Assembly: GCA_036936605.1 (NCBI GenBank)
Contig: JAUPFV010000002.1
Coordinates: 251,989,305-252,053,304, forward strand
Reading direction: 5' to 3'
Length of the DNA stretch: 64,000 bases
Source of the DNA: Limnanthes douglasii subsp. nivea
Taxonomy: Eukaryota; Streptophyta; Magnoliopsida; Brassicales; Limnanthaceae
Within the stretch, counting starts at the first letter, position 1. Each line of letters opens with the position of its first letter. The position numbers were made by a program, and so were the translations under genes. The notes below the pieces were generated by a model, which made no database searches, was not told the DNA's origin, and saw nothing but the letters and a program-made list of their open reading frames with translations. Below are positions 12,494 to 24,208 of the stretch, one piece after another.

Positions 12494-14832
12494 AATGAGT
12501 GATACCCGGAGATCTGGTTCTCCGAACTCTCGACCATAGTAAAAACTTAAAATTCGAGGAATAGATACAGAGGCTAAAAAGGGAAAGGCAAAGGAGAGAA
12601 GCTCTGATAGGGAAATTTCTTATTCAGAGGATCAGCGCTCCGAGGAGCAGTATGGTGATGATGACTAGGGTAACCAAGGCCGAGGCAAACGGTTGACTCT
12701 TATCATGACCAGACAACAGCTTTTGGATGACATCACTAAGCTTAACGCTCAGAAAAAGATGGCCTTGGCTGAAAAGAAGTATCGGCTAGATAGCCCAGGC
12801 GAACGATCGTGCGAAGATGAAAAATAGGCTAATCGTGCTAACAATCAGGACGAGGCCGATTTTTATAAAGGCAGAACTCAAGTGCGAAAGCACGGCGATG
12901 TTTTAAGGAAAAATTCTGGACTGCGAGCCAAGCACGGATATAAATATTCAACTAAGGAAGATATATATGAGTCATCTTCTCCAGACCAGGATGTCCGATG
13001 CTTCAAGAAGGATAAAAGAATGATTAGGAGCGAGAAATTCGAAGACATAAGTCGCACCGAGCGAAAATATCCAAAACTCAAGGGGACAGGATCGACAAAG
13101 TGACTCCCATTTCAATGGAAAAGGAAGGTGTAATCACACTTAACAGAGAACAACAAAATGTCACGTAGTTTCAGTTTCCATCAGGAATCCAATCCTACGG
13201 TTACAGGGTCGGAATCCAATTTACAAACCCATTTGAAGATGGGTTATATGCAACTCATGTAGAAGGGCTAGGTAGCGTATTTTTTGGATTCAGGAATAAT
13301 TGGAGATCATCTCCCCTTTCAGATGAAATTTTATCGGGACATCTTCCAAAGCGGTTTGATATCTCGCAACTGGAAAACCTGATCTTAACTATTGTGATAA
13401 GAGTGTGGCTTTAATGGATTATAGATTGGGTTTGTTGCATGGTCCAATGAAGCAAGCGATAAAGAAAAAGCAGGCTTTTACTTTTTCTGCCTTGTTAGCT
13501 CAGGTAGAAAAGCAGATCCTAATTGAAGAAACTGAAGCGTCGGAATCGGCAACGGAAATCCATCAAACTACGCAAGCTTCGGTGGTATCATATCATAAAA
13601 ATCTACAAAAGACAGCTTAAGTTTCCCATCCGCAACCAATAACTATCGTGGCACCAGCAACACAACAGTCGAGCGAGAAAGGTTTGGGGACTCAGACGGA
13701 GAGAGTACGAAATAACTACCAAGGAAATTCGTATCGACCCATATCAAACAAATGGGTTCGACCTGACCACTATGCCGATTTGATCGAATGTGTTGCAATT
13801 ATTTTTAACAAATCAAGGAAAACGTGTATTTCCAAAAACCTTTTCCGATCAGGACTCCTCGTGAGAACCGAAACAATCGATATTGTCGGTATCATGAGGA
13901 CGTAGGCCACGACACCAAGGATTATATCATGCTGAAGAAAGAAGTGCAAGTGCTAACTGACAAATGGAAGTTGTTAGAGTATGTGAAAAAATAAGCTCAA
14001 AGTGGAGTGTCCAAACAAATAATAACAGTGCCGAAGCAGGAAACTTCTCGGATGATCTCCGACGTCACCGACCTGTTCGATATATCCACCGAGTATTTGA
14101 ACCCAGACAAAAATAGGAATGCGATTGGAGTAATCGAAGAAGTAGTGCCTACAGCACGAGAAAAGGTGAGCGACTTGTGCAAGTTCTTTGAATCTCTGAC
14201 TATTTTTGGTGGTAAGTCGATTCCAGGGATCACCAAATCTTCTCGGAAGAGGCATGTAGTTAATATGGCTACGAAGTTAGAAGCAAGAACCTCGCCACAC
14301 TTATATCAGAAGTCGTCTCCCATCCTGTGTTTCGATGACGATGACATAGGAGACATCGGTGGACCTCATGAAGACGCCGTAGTAATTGTAGCAGCGATCG
14401 CTGGTCAAGAAGTTCAGAGGATATTAGTGGACACTTGAAGTTCAGCAAACATCATTTTTTTTGTCAACTTTTTCAAAATTTAAGAAGCAGCCAATAATCT
14501 TCATATCCAATCGGACTATTGTTGGCTTTACGGGAGCATCGACAGAATTAGTTGGTGAGTTTGAAGGTGTGGTTCAACTGGGACGGGGACCTTTTAAAAA
14601 GGAAGTAACGGTTCTATTTGTAGTGGTAGCCACTCCTACGTTGTATAACGCAATTTGTGGTTGATCGTAGTTGTCAATGATGCATGTTGTAACTTCTATG
14701 ATTCACCAATGCGTGAATTATGTGATCGAAAATAATATGGGTATCGTTAGAAGCAGCTAAAAGACAGCAAGAGAATGTTACCGAGCAATGTTGGCGGAAA
14801 AATCGGATAAGGAAATGGTCGACACAAGAGAT
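12494..14832 (+). pseudogene. Tat-A gag-protease, decayed
   Basis: The reading frame begins near the ATG at 12494 (MSDTRRSGS). It holds charged, coiled-coil-type gag sequence, then a gag end segment (13405-13620, FSALLAQVEKQILIEE). The linker and protease segment lies at 14007-14438, with FFESLTIFGGKS and PHEDAVVIVAAI leading to RILVDT. The protease active site, DTGSS in Tat-C, is broken here by TGA at 14436-14438. A one-base shift in a T run follows, after which protease sequence continues (IVGFTGAS, VGEFEG, TLYNAI). The region ends at an in-frame TAG (14833-14835) discussed under findings. Confidence 0.75.
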
Positions 14833-14835
14833 TAG

Positions 14836-16020
14836 CAATTAATGGGGTCGGCCCCTGGATCGGAGGCTACAGATGATCCTAGGGAGACCCCAGGGTTATT
14901 TCTTACTAACGAGAATTGTGAAAATTATGAATTTTTTAAAGGAAAAGTCTGAAGATTGGTGTAAATCTATCTCCCCCTTTTTCGGAAAAAAGTTGATTTC
15001 CTTTCTCAGACAAAAGTTACATTTGTTCGCCTGGTGTTCAGAGGATGTTATAGGGGTCCCTGAAAATGTTATTTATCATCAATTGTCCATAAACTCAAAT
15101 TTTCGACCCATAACTCAAAAACGCCGAGCCTTCTCCCAAAAAATACAGAGGTGATTATCTTAGAATTTGAAAGGTTAACTAAGGTAGGACACATCAGGGA
15201 GTCCCAATATCCACGGTGGACAGCTAATCCAGTCTTAGTGAAAAAGAAGAACGGAAAATGGAGAATGTGCGTAGAATTTACGGAGCTTAATAGAGCTTGT
15301 CCTAATGACCCATTTCCCATGCCAATGATCGACCAGTTGTTAGATTCGAAATCTGGGAACAAGTTGTTATCATTTATGGATGCCTACGCATGTTATAACC
15401 AAATAAAATTAGATCCAAGAGATCAGGAAAGCACCACATTTATCACAGGAAGAGGATTGTACTGTTATAAGGTTATGCCTTTCGGTCTGAAAAACGCAGG
15501 GGCTACTTATCAGAGGCTGGTTAATAAAGTTTTTGAAGAGCAGATCGGATGAAATGTTGAGGTTTACATTGATGACATGTTGGTCAAAAGTTTTACTGAT
15601 GAAAACCATTTTGCTGACCTTGAGGAAATGTTCAAGAACCTCGGTAAACTAAACCTCAAGTTGAATCCTGAGAAATGCTCCTTTAGAGTTCGGTCCGGAA
15701 AATTCATGGGGTTCGAGATCGGCGAGAAAGAGATATAAACAGATCCAGTCCAGCTGAACGCTTTGACTAATATGGAGCCCCCAAGAAATATTAAATAAGT
15801 ACAAATTTTAACCGGACGGCTTGCAACGCTGAACAGATTCATCTCGCGATCCTCTAACAAATGCGCATATTTCTTTCAAGTGTTGAGGAATGCTAAGAAT
15901 TTTAACTGGACACCTGAGTCTACCGAGGTTTTTTTCAATATCAAAAGTTATTTATCATCCCCAACGCTATTGACAAAACCATTACCCTGGGAGATTTTTT
16001 TCTATACATAGCGGTTTCAG
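14836..16020 (+). pseudogene. Tat-A reverse transcriptase and start of RNase H, decayed
   Basis: The best open part is 15151-15552. It contains NPVLVKKKNGKWRMCVEFT, then CPNDPFPMP, then KVMPFGLKNAGATYQRL, then a TGA (15549-15551) replacing an Arg codon. After it comes the catalytic VYIDDML. The connection and RNase H start follow (LTGRLATLNRFISRSS, FNWTPES, FFYIAVS) up to 16020. Stops interrupt at about 15737 and 15796. The RT core residues YIDD are readable but the gene is dead. Similarity ends exactly at the Tat-B junction. Confidence 0.85.
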
Positions 16021-16023
16021 AGC

Positions 16024-16429
16024 TGATGAGTCCAAAAACTGCTTCCCCGCCGGACAGGGACAGATCGGACTAAGGCCATCAGACCGGACAGACCACTTCG
16101 AACACTTAGCCCATTGGATTGTTCGAACTATGACAAAAGTACTAAAAACCTAAACACTTCTTGATTAAGCTGCTTGCTCTCCTACTAAGAGCTCATGAGT
16201 CTTTAAACATGACCCGGGTCCATTAAACATGACCCGAAAACCTATAAAGCCCAGATGTAAGGGTATAAATACCCAACCACCTGCATTAAATATGGGTAAT
16301 GGAAATTAACTGCAACCAGGCAGCTTAATTCTCCCTCTATTCTCTACTCAAATTATTAAATACCCATAAACGCCCACAAAACTCTGAACAAATTACCCAA
16401 TTACCCTCAGACATAAATTAACCACACCA
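16024..16429 (+). repeat. Tat-B 5' LTR
   Basis: This 406-bp LTR begins TGATGAGTCC and ends CCACACCA (TG...CA). A TATA box (GGGTATAAATACCC) sits at 16261-16274 and would start transcription about 30 bp downstream, giving a short R-U5. The stretch GACCCGGGTC is kept in both Tat-B LTRs and in Tat-C. Confidence 0.95.
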
Positions 16430-16431
16430 AA

Positions 16432-16450
16432 TTGACGACCACAGTGGGAG
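16432..16450 (+). other. Tat-B primer-binding site (variant)
   Basis: Two bases after the LTR comes TTGACGACCACAGTGGGAG, the position and length of a PBS. It is identical in Tat-C. Most plant LTR elements start the PBS with TGG, to pair with the tRNA CCA end. Here the first bases are TTG, so pairing with CCA would be imperfect. It looks like a TGGCGACC-type PBS with two changes fixed in the family. Confidence 0.7.
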
Positions 16451-16502
16451 CACGAAGGTGCCTGAATCTAGCATTCGAACCCAGCAAGAAAGGTCATTCC
16501 AA

Positions 16503-18823
16503 ATGAATCCGGACGCTCCGGAAGTGCCACCAGCTTTGCTCAAAGTGGTGGGTGAAAACGATGAATACACCATCGAGGAACGCGATAGGCTAAAAGGCGA
16601 GATAGAAGCTCTGGGGGCAGAAAAGGCTAAGATGGGCATGAAAGAAAAATCGAAAGCATCAGTTGCTCATCACACCGATAACCTCAGAGAGCATGATCCT
16701 TCAAGGACTCATGTGAGCACCAAGAAGACTCATGCCAGCTCCAAAAAGTCTCACCGGTCCAAGCCAGTGGAGAGTTCTGACTCAGGCTCAGAGTCTTCTG
16801 ATAGCTCTTCGGATGATGAGGGAGTTGAAGAATCCTTATCCTCTAGCAGTGATGAGGGTCGAACTAAAAAGAAGCAAAAGCAGATCAAAAAATATTCGAG
16901 AAAAAGGGATAGACATGGAAAGATGAAGAAGAATATTGGCAAAGGGTCATCTCACAGCCGGAGGCATGTAGACCGGATGCTGATGGATCCTTTCGCTTTC
17001 CACGATGAACCAGGTATCTTTGCAACTCCCAATGAAGATACTGTGTTCAGTCGTGGTCAAAATTGGAGGCAATCTCCATTGTCTTCTAAAATTCTGTCCG
17101 GAAACCTCCCTAAGAGGTTTGATAGCACCAAAATGGAAAAGTACGATGGCAGTACTGATCCGGACAACCATTTAGAGCAATTTAAGAACTTTATGATGAA
17201 CTTTGATGACGATGATAAGCTACTTTGCAGAGCATTCTCCCAATCATTTACGGGGAATGCTCTAAAATGGTATAACAGCCTACCACAAGGCTGTATCAAG
17301 AATTTTGATACTTTTTGGGTGGACTTTCAAAGGCAGTTCGTTGGGAGTAAAGAGCTAAAGGGCAATGGAGACACAATAATCCATTGTGCTCAGGAACCGA
17401 ACGAATCCTTAAAAGAATATATAAGTCGTTTTGTGAACACCAAGAATGGGTTGGCTGACTGGCAATTTGAAGGCAGGGCTTGAACCCTGGCAATTTGGCT
17501 GATTCGGTGACCAGAAAGAAGGCAATGACTTGGGGAGGGTTACTGAATCAGGTTGGAAATCAGATTAACGTTGATGAAACAAAGAAAACAAGGGTGCACA
17601 GGCAGGTAAGGTCTGCCCCGGTGGCACCAAACCCCAATCAGAATCAGTCCGGAAACAAGGCGAAGGAGACCGGACAGGGGCATGGTAGGGCTAAAGCTCA
17701 ATCTCAGCCACCTGCACCTGCTCAGAGTCAGCAATCCAGAAATAAAAGAGGACCTTGGGTTCAACCGGAGTGGTTCGCAGAATTAAAAGAAAGTGTGGCC
17801 ACCATTTATGATAAAACAAAGGAAGATGTGCACTATAGAAGACCGGCCACACTCCAATCTCCTAGTGAACACCGTAATAACTCTTTCTACCAGTATCACA
17901 ATGATACTGGCCATACCACCGATGATTTTATAGCTTTAAAACAAGAGGTTCAGAACTTGATTGAGAGGGGAAAGATGGGGGCTTACGTTAAAAGAAGAGG
18001 AGGTAATAGGCCTGACAATACTCACCGGGTTGGTCCAAGTAATGCTGCTCCGGAGGGAGCCATGGTTATAATCGAAAGATTTGATGTGGAATCTGAATAC
18101 TTGGATCCTGATCCAACTCGAAATAGAGTGGGAACCATTGAGGAATTTTATAGGACAGTCTCTGGGCTCATTAAGTGTTTTGAGTCACTTACAATTTTCG
18201 GAGGGGTTACTATGACAGCTCCTACTGCTTATTCGAGGAAGAGGCACGTTCATACTTTGTCTACCCAGCTAGAAGAAGGCATGACTTCCTATCAATCGCA
18301 AATCCCTTTCCCTTTCATTGTTTTTGATGAAGATGATTTAAGAGATATAGCTGGCCCTCATGAAGATGCTGTCGTCATAGGAGCTTCTATTGGGGGCAAT
18401 GATATAAGACAAATTTTGGTGGATACTGAAAGCTCAGCCAATATCCTTTTCTTAAACACATACAAGAGAATGAAAAATCCAGCTGTAATTCAGAGTTCGG
18501 ACAGATCAATTGTGGGATTTACTGGCAGCTCAGCCGATGTGATCGGGGAGTTCGAAGAAGTTTTGTTGGGCAATGACCCTTTCAAGAAGATGGTCAGGAT
18601 ACTTTTTATTGTGGTGGATTGTCCCACTTGCTATAATGCTATTTTAAGGAGGTCTTGGCTCTCTAGGATGCATGCAGTGGCTTCGACAGTCCACCAATGT
18701 TTGAAATATGATGTTCAGGGACAGGTGGGAGTTGTCCAGAGCAGTCAAAAGGTTGCAAGAGAATGTTATGCTACAGCCCTGGCACCCCGGACGTTGGGGG
18801 CAATTCGTATCAACGAGAAATAG
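16503..18823 (+). pseudogene. Tat-B gag-protease, broken
   Basis: The start is the ATG at 16503 (MNPDAPEVPPALL), aligned with the Tat-C start. The order is: a charged helix, a Ser/Lys-rich stretch (about 16730-16960), the gag domain (LCRAFSQSFTGNALKWYNSL, 17215-17280), a knuckle region, and protease. About 30 bp missing near 17458-17490 shifts the frame after LADW. The knuckle has lost both cysteines seen in Tat-C (FYQYHNDTGHTTDDF). The protease triad reads DTESS instead of DTGSS (near 18423). The frame ends at TAG 18821-18823. Clearly homologous to Tat-C gag-pro (780 codons), and not functional. Confidence 0.9.
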
Positions 18824-21800
18824 AAATTTGGGGGGATTTATGGGGGTGAGGGAGAAATTTCTGACCCTAGAGAGGCCCCTGGAGTATTAATACCAGTCGA
18901 AGAGGTAGAAACACATTGTTTAGAAGAAGGAAAAAATGTCAAGATAGGGTCTAGAATGCCACCCGATCTGAAAAGAGAGATGCTAAAGTTTTTGAAGAGC
19001 CATCAGCATGTTTTTGCTTGGTGCAATGCTGATGTTACCGGGGTTCCAGCAGATGTGATATCACACCGCCTATCTGTTCGGAAAGATGTAGCACCAGTGG
19101 TTCAAAATAGAAGGGCTTTTTCCAAGGAAAATGCTAATGTTATTGTGCAAGAGGTTGACAGACTCACAAAGATGGGGCATATCAATGAGTCTCAATATCC
19201 TTTGTGGACTGCCAATCCGGTCTTGGTGAAAAAGAAAAATGGCAAGTGGCGTATGTGTATTAACTTCACAGACCTCAATAGGGCCTGCCCAAAAGATCTG
19301 TATCCAGTCCCCCGGATTAACCAGCTAGTTGACTCTACTTCTTGGAATAAGCTGCTGTCCTTTATGGATGCTTTCTCCGGATAAAATCAGATCCAAGTAG
19401 ATCCGAAGGATCAAAAGAATACCACATTTGTCACTGACAGGGGTCTTCATTGCTATAAGGTAATGCCATTTGGGTTGAAAAATGCTGGGGCTACTTATCA
19501 GAGATTGGTAAACAAAGCCTTTGCTGATCAGATTGGAAGGTATATGGAAGTATACATCGATGACATGATGGTGAAGAGTGTGGATGAGCAATTGCACTTG
19601 GCTGACCTCCAAGAAACTTTTACCAACTTGATGAAAGTGAATTTAAAGTTAAATCCAGAAAAATGTGTGTTCGGAGTACAATCTGGGAAGTTTCTAGGCT
19701 ATATTATAAGTGAGCATGGAATACAGCCCGATCCGGACCAGCTTAATGCTCTATTCCAAATGGAGCCTCCTCGAAATATTAAAGAAGTACAACGGCTAAC
19801 GGGGAGGTTAGCTGCTTTAAACAGATTTATCTCAAGGTCTTTGGACAGGTGTGCCCCATTTTTTAAAACCTTGAAGGGTGCGAAGGGATTCGATTGGACC
19901 TCACAATGTGATGAGGCTTTCAATGAGATAAAGAAGCACATGTCTTCCCCCAAAACCTTGTTTAAATCAGTTGATGGGGAGACACTCTTCGTATATTTGG
20001 CAGTTTCAAGTTGTGCCATCAGCGCTGTGTTAGTAAGAGAAGTAGATAATTACCCCCATCCAGTGTACTACATCAGCAAAAGCTTGATAGATGCAGAAAA
20101 CGCTATTTAAAACTTGAAAAATTAGCATTTGGCCCTGGTGATAGCTGCTAGAAAGATAAGGCCTTATTTCCAGGCTCATCCTATTATCGTCCGGACATCT
20201 TTTCCTTTGAAGAATGTTCTCCAAAAGGCAGACATTTCGAGCAGGATGACCAAGTGGTCGGTAAAATTGGGGGATTTTGATATAGACTTTGCTCCCCGAA
20301 CAGCAGTCAAAGCCCAAGCTGTGGCTGATTTTTTGGTTGAATTTCACTCCGACAGAGATTCGGAGCAGGCTACTGAGTTGAAAGACAAAAAGGTCTGGGT
20401 CGTCCGAACGGATGGTGGATCCAGCACTATGGGATGTGGTGCAGGGGTGTGTTTGACTTCTCCATATGGTGATAGAATGTACCAGGCTATATGTTTTGCT
20501 TTCAGGGCTTCTAATAACGAGTCCGAGTACGAAGCAGCTATAGCTGGTTTAAAGTTAGCCTATGTTTGTGGGGGCTAAGAGGGTAAAGCTAATGAGTGAC
20601 TCACAGCTTCTTATCCACCATGCTCAGGGTCAATCTAAGGCTAAAAAAGAACAATTAGTGAAGTATTTACTTCTGCTTAAAAATGAAGCATTCAAGTTTA
20701 AAAACATTATTTATGAACATATACCCCGGACAGAAAATGAGTTAGCAGATTCATTGGCAACCATAGCATACACAGAGTCGTATCCATGGATCCATGTGCT
20801 AGAGAGCCCCTCCATTCAACTTGATATGGGTAAAGAAGAAGAAATTTTTGAAGTAAAAATGAAACAACCTCAAGATTGGAGATTTTCTCTCCTGCAATAC
20901 CTCTCCGATGGCATCGTGCCTCCGGATAAATCACTGGCAAGAAAACTGAAACACAAGGCTCGTGGTTTTATCATACTGAGAGACATTTTGTATAAAAAGT
21001 CTTACAGTAAACCTCTTCTGCGTTGTTTGGGGGATAATGAATCTCAAGTAGTCCTCTCCGAATTGCATGATGGCGATGGGTCAGCTCATTCTGGATTCAG
21101 GGCTCTAACAAGGAGAGTTTACTGGTTGGATACTATTGGCCATCTATCATGCAGGATGCTAAAGAACTGGTGAGAAGGTGTGACCCATGCCAGAGATACA
21201 ACAATGAAATTCATATCCCAGCCATTCCTTTAGAATCAATCTCTGTGCCTATACCTTTTGCTCGTTGGGGATTGGATTTAGTGGGGCCTCTCCTTATGGC
21301 GTCCGGAGGGCGCAAAACTATAATTGTTGCTATCGATTACTTTTCTAAGTGGATTGAAGCAACTCCTCTGGCAGGAACAACATCAAAAGCCGTTATAAAA
21401 TTCATTTTATCCAACATTTGTTGCAGATTTGGTGTTCCACAAAAGATAACGACAGATAATGGGCCACAGTTCGACAATAGGTAAATGGAGAGTTTATATG
21501 CCTCAAGGGGTATACAACATTGTTTCTCTTCACCTTTCCACCCACAAGCAAATGGTCAGGTTGAAGTGGCTAACAGAACTATACTGTCCGGTTTAAAGAA
21601 GAATTTGGAAGGGGCTGTTGTGAAGTGGCCTAGCTATTTACAAGAAGTTTTGTGGGCCTACCGGACAATACCTGGGGCTGCAACACAGGAGTCACCCTTT
21701 GCTTTGGTCTATGGGATGGATGCAATAGCTCCCATAGAAGAAACTCTCCCATCATTTCGTGTTCACAACTTCTCTGAATGCGCTAACGAAGTGGCAATCA

Positions 21801-22078
21801 GAAGCCAACTCGACCTAATAGAGGAAAGATGAGTTAAAGCTCACCTTAGAGCTGAACACTATCAGGGTTTAATGAGGAGCATATTTGCTTCTAAAGTTAA
21901 AAGAAGAGATTTCCAACCAGGGGACAAGGTATTGAGGAAATTCTTCTTACACACTAAAGAGAAGCTGCTGGGCAAATTGGCCCCGACTTGGGAAGGACCT
22001 TATACGGTTATTGAAAGGCTTAAACCTGGAACATATTGGCTAGAAGACAAAGATGGAAGAGTTCTGACCCACCCTTAG
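18824..22078 (+). pseudogene. Tat-B pol: RT, RNase H, second (archaeal-type) RNase H, integrase; broken
   Basis: Domains in order are RT with VYIDDMM at about 19548-19570, the connection and first RNase H (KGFDWTSQCDEAF, PVYYISKSL), a second RNase H starting VVRTDGGSS (about 20400), and integrase with the CDPCQRY zinc motif (21181), LDLVGP, TDNGPQF and GQVEVANRT. Lesions against Tat-C are TAA at 19382-19384, a frameshift near 20100, a one-G insertion near 20570, a short indel near 21130, TAA at 21482-21484 and TGA at 21830-21832. It keeps the last residues (WLEDKDGRVLTHP) that Tat-C loses to a stop. The extra RNase H is the known mark of the Tat lineage. Confidence 0.93.
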
Positions 22079-22563
22079 AATATTGAGCACCTACGGATGT
22101 ATTTGGAGTAACATTTGTGTAAATATTTACTTGTTTAAACATCCATGTAAATATTTTGGGGCATACTCTTTCCTACCCTGGTGGCGCGGGGAGGTTTTAA
22201 TGAGGTGTCCGGGTTTTTAATGAAATTTGATGCCTTCTTAAAAAATTTCCGAAGTGTGCTTACTTTGTCTTTTGCCACACCACCCGGATTGAAATAAAAG
22301 AGCGATAACCACTTAAACATTTGTCATCGGAGAATTTAAACACTCTCACTATGAAATAACTAAGGGCTATTTAAACACTAGCCACCAAAATTGAAACAGA
22401 TTATGAAAGAATGTAAGAATTGTGCAAAACAAGGGTATTCATTAAAATAACTTAAATGCCTTGGCCTTCCAAGGACTTTCAAAATTGTCAAGAAGAGTAA
22501 AATATCTATCCGGGCAGATACCGGACACACTTGCAAAAAAAGTGCCTTGGCCTTCAAAGGACT
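22079..22563. other. Tat-B spacer between pol and the antisense gene
   Basis: This is noncoding. It contains two copies of the phrase CTTGGCCTTC(C/A)AAGGAC (about 22460-22480 and 22543-22562). The same phrase occurs twice in Tat-C near 49480 and 49565. Here the sense pol transcript and the antisense transcript converge, so the pair may serve 3'-end formation, but that is inference. Confidence 0.6.
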
Positions 22564-24128
22564 TTAGTTTTGATAAACATGAAAAGTAAAGAGTAATTCA
22601 TAATTTAAGGCTGAGCCTTTGAAGGATGGCTCAGCTTCATCTACCTTCTTCTTCCCATTAGGATCATCTTTCTCTTCGTTTGGACTCTCCCCGGTGTTCC
22701 TTTCGTCATCGGATGAGGATGCACTGGAGTAGCCAAGCCTAACGCCTTCGGCCATTGTGTGATATGGGAGGTCTTCAGGCTCTACGTGAAGCCACAAATC
22801 ACCCAAGTTCCTCTTCGGGAACTTCTCATGGAAGAGCAGGACCATGTCTGATTTCACATTGGCATACATCTGCTCTTGAGTATCTATCACGTGGTTGGCA
22901 CAAGCATAAATCTTGGCCTGGATTTTGGCCTCCTGCTCCCTTAGCAGATCAGCTTTCTCCCCTGCAGCTTGGGACACTGCGTTTTCAAGAGCAATTGTGT
23001 CACTGGTCAAATTGGTGATAATTTGGTCCTTGGCCTTGGTCTCCCCCTTTGAAGTGGCAAGATCTTTCTCCAATCCGGACAGCCTCTCCCGGAGCTCTGT
23101 GATAGTGTTCTCTAGAGTGGAGACTTTTGTGGAACTTGCCTCTTGGTTTTTCTTCAGCTCTTCATTCTCCCCATTTAGAATGGCAGCATTTGAAGTGGCA
23201 GTGCGAAGGTCATCGGACAGCCTCTCTTTGTCAGACTTGAGGTCTTTAATAATGTCTGCCTGATTGCGAACTTGCTTTTCCAACGCGAGCACCGGCTGAA
23301 CATTGCTTAACAGAGAATGAGCTATAACATCCCTTTCACTTGAAACAGTAAAAGTCTTACCATTAAAAGTGACTGTGTTCGAAGTGCTCGGAGGGAGATA
23401 AGGCCCAGAAATATCATCTCTAGGAATATTGATGAAGTACTCACCAAGGCCACCTAGACCAGTGATGTCTACCCCATCAATGCTAAGATCTCCCCCTTCG
23501 ACCTCATCGGTTTGAAAGTCACCAGGTATCTCCTCTGCCTGTGTTGGGTCTGTGGGATCAACTTGGGGAAGAGGCTCTGGAGGACGGAGAGAGAGTTCGT
23601 CACCCTTAGAGGTCGTTTTCTTTTTGGCCTCCCTATCTTTGCTTTCAGGTCCCCGTTTACGGTCTCTCTTGGAAGCCCTTGGAGGATTTGGGGAGTGAAC
23701 CTCTTGCCTGACACTCTCCTGCTCTACCGCTTCCAAGAGAGCAACATCAATCCGGCTTGGGGCTGACCCCTCCGGATTTGGTAAAGCAGCTTCCTCCACC
23801 TCAGTAGGGTCCGTACCACCTGCCACTTTCTTGCCTTTCTTCTTTTTGCCCTTCATTTTGCTCGGGGCCTTGGCCCGACCTGGCAAGTAAAGTGTCCCAT
23901 CCGGTTCATACATCCTTTTAAGCACTACATCCGGAGGAGGCTGGGTGGTGAGCTCTTCCCAAGTCAAGTCTCTCCGACCTGTGGTGTTCCAAAGATGAGA
24001 TCTTGCTAAGTTGCCCGCCGTGAAGGCATCGTGGAACCGATTTCCCCACCTTTCAGCAGCCCAAGCATTGATCTTGGAGCAAGTGGCTTGCCTGGACTTT
24101 ACATAGTCATTGAAGTCCTTGGGCAGTA
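22564..24128 (-). pseudogene. Tat-B antisense gene, exon 2
   Basis: Minus strand. It aligns with exon 2 of the Tat-C antisense gene over its whole length: LPKDFNDYVKS, GNLARSHLWNTTGRRDLTWEE, the basic block PSKMKGKKKKGKK, a second basic block (KRDRKRGP), FNGKTFTVSSERDVIAHSLL, then a long heptad-type region and LLFHEKFPKRNLGDLW. The frame is open, but the natural stop near 22604 seems lost through a shift and the frame runs on to 22564. The 3' splice site before it is damaged (AC instead of AG at 24130-24129), so exon joining is doubtful. Confidence 0.8.
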
Positions 24129-24208
24129 GTTATAAGAAAAAGACAAAGTTAATTAGTTTAAACGAATTTGATAAAAGAAGAGATAAAAATATAAGGTATG
24201 AGCCTTAC
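24129..24208 (-). other. Intron of the Tat-B antisense gene (acceptor mutated)
   Basis: The intron is 80 bp, the same length and position as in Tat-C. The donor reads G|GTAAGG after the codons for SD. A pyrimidine-rich stretch TTTTTCTTATAAC leads to an acceptor dinucleotide AC where Tat-C has AG. Sequence inside the intron differs much more from Tat-C than the exons do, as expected for a real intron. Confidence 0.7.

Larger units (their letters stand above)
12473..16023 (+). mobile_element. Tat-A: old Ty3/gypsy (Tat-lineage) retrotransposon, truncated in RNase H
   Basis: A PBS-like sequence TTGGTGCCATCTGTG at about 12479 is followed by a gag-pro region (12494-14832) and RT (14836-16020). All carry stops and frameshifts. 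The 3' end of pol, the integrase and the 3' LTR are absent: the copy stops at 16023 where Tat-B begins, and no continuation is found after Tat-B. Protein similarity to Tat-B and Tat-C is clear in protease, RT and the start of RNase H but weaker than between those two, so this is a different family of the same lineage. Confidence 0.8.
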
